Source of the DNA: Streptomyces shenzhenensis | Lineage (GTDB): Bacteria > Actinomycetota > Actinomycetes > Streptomycetales > Streptomycetaceae | NCBI RefSeq assembly: GCF_003688995.1 | Contig: NZ_PENI01000001.1 | Span: forward strand, 124,001-188,000 | Reading direction: 5' to 3' | DNA: 64,000 nt | Part shown: piece after piece, positions 61,945 to 64,000 of the stretch | Layout of the letters: every line of letters begins with the position of its first letter | Position numbering within the stretch: the first letter of the stretch is position 1 | Program-made: the position numbers and the translations under genes | Notes under the pieces: model-generated | What the model was told of the DNA's origin: nothing | What the model saw: only the letters and a program-made list of their open reading frames with translations | Database searches by the model: none

Positions 61945-63012
61945 TCAGCTCCGTTCGTCCGCGTCACCGGGTCCGTGCCCGGCCTCCACGGCGACATCGG
62001 CGGAGCCGGGTTCACCGGGCCCCTCAGGTCGCCGCGCCGGGATCTGCTGCCCGTCCAACTCCCTTATGTCCCGCAGGAGTTCCCGGAAAGCACCGGCCAC
62101 CGTCTCAGGGTATTCCATCATCGCCACATGCCCGGCGTCCGGCAGCGACAGCAGCCGGGAGTCACGGAAGGAGCGGGCCGCCTTCTGGGACATGCGGTAG
62201 CCGACGAGCAGGTCGCGGCCGCCGTAGATCAGCAGGGTCGGGGCGAGCACGCGCTCGGCCTGGCGCCACAGCCCGTGCTGGCCGCCCAGGGTGTAGGCGT
62301 TCACCAGCCCGCGCGCGGAGCGCGCCATGGCGTCCCAGAAGTACGGCAGCCGCAGCCGCCGCTCCAGCTCCTCCACGGCGTGCTCGAACGCCTCCGGAGT
62401 CACCCGTCCGGGGTCGCCGTAACAGAGGCCCATGACCCCGCGGACCCGCTGCTCGGCCGACCACTCCTGGGTGATCCGGGTGAACAGCGGGGCGACACCG
62501 GGCAGGCCCAGCAGGGCGGTCGGCACGGCGGTGCGCTGCACACGCAGCTCCGGAAGGGCGGGAGAGACCAGCGTGAGGGTCCGGACGAGATCCGGGCGGA
62601 CCGCGGAGACCCGGGTGGCGACCGCGCCGCCCAGGGAGTTCCCGAAGAGGTGCACCGGGCCGCGCCCGGCCGCGTCGAGATAGCGGATCACCGCGCGCGC
62701 GTGCCCGGTGACGGAGTAGTCGCCGTCGTCCGGCGGCGGGGAGTCGCCGAAGCCCGGCAGGTCGACCGCTTCGCCGTCGACGACGTGGTCCAGCTCGGAC
62801 ATCAGCGCCGACCAGTTCTGCGAGGAGCCGCCGAGCCCGTGCACGTACAGCGCGGGCGGCAGGCCCTCACGGGCCGGCGGACGCGACCGGACCGACAGGG
62901 TGACCCCCGGCAGCCCGACGGACCTCAGCCGCTCGCCCTCCGCGACCCTGACGAGCGCCACCCTCGGGAGGACGCTGGTGGCCGACACGGACGGCAGCTC
63001 GGTCGAAGACAT
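61945..63012 (-). CDS. Alpha/beta hydrolase
   Basis: A 355-residue soluble hydrolase. The oxyanion loop is VHGLGGSSQNW (about 58-68), the nucleophile elbow GNSLGG (about 123-128), the acid in YGGRDLLVGY (about 261) and the His in DAGHVAMME (about 290). The triad is complete. C-terminal 40 residues are acidic and disordered. No substrate is apparent. It lies 9 nt upstream of the DUF3152 gene on the same strand, so the two are co-transcribed. Confidence 0.85.
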   Translation of the reverse strand: MSSTELPSVSATSVLPRVALVRVAEGERLRSVGLPGVTLSVRSRPPAREGLPPALYVHGLGGSSQNWSALMSELDHVVDGEAVDLPGFGDSPPPDDGDYSVTGHARAVIRYLDAAGRGPVHLFGNSLGGAVATRVSAVRPDLVRTLTLVSPALPELRVQRTAVPTALLGLPGVAPLFTRITQEWSAEQRVRGVMGLCYGDPGRVTPEAFEHAVEELERRLRLPYFWDAMARSARGLVNAYTLGGQHGLWRQAERVLAPTLLIYGGRDLLVGYRMSQKAARSFRDSRLLSLPDAGHVAMMEYPETVAGAFRELLRDIRELDGQQIPARRPEGPGEPGSADVAVEAGHGPGDADERS

Positions 63013-63219
63013 GCGGCAATGTTACGAGACGATCACATAGTGGTTCTGTGTCCGCCGTCACAGATCGGGCGCCGCCCGGGCGTGTCGCGGGGCGCGGACC
63101 CCACGCTCGCCCAGGTCTCGGGCATGGCATCCGTACCGGGTGTCTTACGCTCGTACACAGGGCACCCGCATTTGTGGCCCCTGCTTCGTCCGGGGGTGTT
63201 CGTAGGAAGGGAGCCCGCC

Positions 63220-63444
63220 ATGGCCTATGACCCCACCGATCCCGACGCGATCGAGGACCTGGAGGTCCAGGGAGTTCCGGAGATCGACGTCGAGGCTCCC
63301 GAGGGCGACGCCGCGGAGCAGCACACGGACATCGCACCGGAGCACGACGATCCCCTGACCGGCGTGGACCCGGACCGCGCCAACGAGGCCGACCTCATCG
63401 AGCAGGCACGGGTCGTGGCCCTCGACGAGGACGACTACCGCTGA
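63220..63444 (+). CDS. Small acidic protein (74 aa)
   Basis: A 74-residue, strongly acidic protein (many Asp/Glu, few aromatic residues) with no membrane segment. GGAAGGGAG lies just before ATG 63220. A block such as PEIDVEAPEGDAAEQHTD and the end ARVVALDEDDYR give no known domain. It is divergent from the alpha/beta hydrolase gene and followed by a TetR gene. Function unknown; good coding evidence from the ribosome site. Confidence 0.7.
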   Translation: MAYDPTDPDAIEDLEVQGVPEIDVEAPEGDAAEQHTDIAPEHDDPLTGVDPDRANEADLIEQARVVALDEDDYR

Positions 63445-63611
63445 CGCCGGCCCGGGCACGGGGAGTGACCTGCCCCTTCTGAGGCGCCCTGATCGGCTTC
63501 CGGCACCGCCCGGTCCGTGAAATTCTGCGCTCGCACCGCGCACACCACGGTTACCGAAAAGTACGATGGCGGCGCGGCGCACACCGCATGTGGACGATCT
63601 TGGGAGGCGGC

Positions 63612-64000
63612 GTGACAGCCATCGAGCAGACAGAGGCGGCACGCCCGCGGGGCACGCGCCTGCCGCGCCGTGCCCGACGGAACCAGCTCCTGGGCGCCGC
63701 CCAGGAGGTCTTCGTGGCGCAGGGCTACCACGCGGCCGCGATGGACGACATCGCCGAGCGGGCCGGCGTCAGCAAACCGGTGCTCTACCAGCACTTCCCG
63801 GGCAAGCTCGACCTCTATCTCGCCCTGCTGGACCAGCACTGCGAGTCCCTGATCGGGGCCGTGCGGAGCGCGCTGGAGTCCACGACGGACAACAAGCAGC
63901 GCGTCCGGGCGACGATGGACGCCTATTTCGCGTACGTCGAGGACGACGGCGGGGCGTTCCGCCTGGTCTTCGAGTCCGACCTGACGAACGAGCCCGCGGT
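63612..64000 (+). CDS. TetR-family regulator (3' end beyond the window)
   Basis: The first 129 codons of a TetR protein. The HTH is at about 20-65 (AAMDDIAERAGVSKPVLYQHFPGK). Ligand-domain helices begin after residue 70. GTG 63612 has GGGAGGCGG directly upstream. A TetR gene lies at the same place relative to the DUF3152 gene in mycobacteria, from memory. Target genes are unknown. Confidence 0.85.
   Translation, partial: MTAIEQTEAARPRGTRLPRRARRNQLLGAAQEVFVAQGYHAAAMDDIAERAGVSKPVLYQHFPGKLDLYLALLDQHCESLIGAVRSALESTTDNKQRVRATMDAYFAYVEDDGGAFRLVFESDLTNEPA

Overview
The window is high-G+C DNA with GTG/TTG as well as ATG starts, 4-base ATGA/GTGA gene overlaps, tRNA genes without an encoded CCA, and mycothiol-world genes (a CGYC mycoredoxin, WblC/WhiB7, an AdnA/AdnB helicase-nuclease pair). 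This points to a Streptomyces-type actinomycete chromosome, most likely the conserved core. From memory, much of the gene set (UPF0182, Lon-PDZ protease, DUF2342 protein, ABC1 kinase, whiB7, uvrD2, mrx1, nudC, adnB, adnA, ATL, moeZ, DUF3152 protein, TetR) matches the Rv3193c-Rv3208 region of Mycobacterium tuberculosis, so the backbone is probably ancient.

Layout. 1-5.7 kb: end of rsgA, a SugE-type exporter, a 176-bp MITE-like inverted-repeat element, a TetR regulator, hisN, a CBS protein, and a divergent katA/furA peroxide-stress pair. 5.8-8.6 kb: three-gene SsuBCA/TauABC-like ABC importer. 8.6-11.2 kb: two identical initiator tRNA genes flanking direct repeats and a Sel1/TPR protein. 11.2-20.4 kb: UPF0182 membrane protein, PPA1309-type protein, Lon-PDZ protease, MoaE, an SDR protein, a DUF2342 protein and a NUDIX hydrolase. 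20.5-24.4 kb: three AIM24-family genes in a row, the first-transcribed one fused to a TerD domain, then a YgjP-type metallopeptidase. 24.7-28.9 kb: degenerate ThiF-like protein overlapping an ABC1/UbiB kinase, a zinc ribbon, and the wblC antibiotic-response locus with promoter, 110-codon upstream ORF, attenuator and coupled downstream gene. 29-41.8 kb: DNA repair and redox block (UvrD2, mycoredoxin, NudC, M20 peptidase, AdnB, AdnA, ATL). 41.9-49.2 kb: a large membrane protein combining a kinase-like region with a UPF0104 domain, two paralogous TAP-like secreted hydrolases showing a likely gene-conversion tract, and MoeZ.

49.3-54.3 kb holds the most interesting accessory-looking locus. It is a tightly overlapped minus-strand set encoding a PelF-like glycosyltransferase (DUF3492 + GT4), a polytopic membrane protein, a 24-codon ORF, a sugar-nucleotide epimerase and a spherulin-4/GH135-like protein. 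This combination recalls Pel and fungal galactosaminogalactan clusters and may make an amino-sugar exopolysaccharide. 54.5-60.4 kb: a peptide/nickel-type ABC importer with a fused double ATPase, led by a 31-codon leaderless peptide under a near-consensus promoter. 60.4-64 kb: a DUF3152 protein with a metzincin-like zinc motif and 12-residue repeats, an alpha/beta hydrolase, a small acidic protein and the start of a TetR gene.

All family names come from motif reading and memory; no database search was run.
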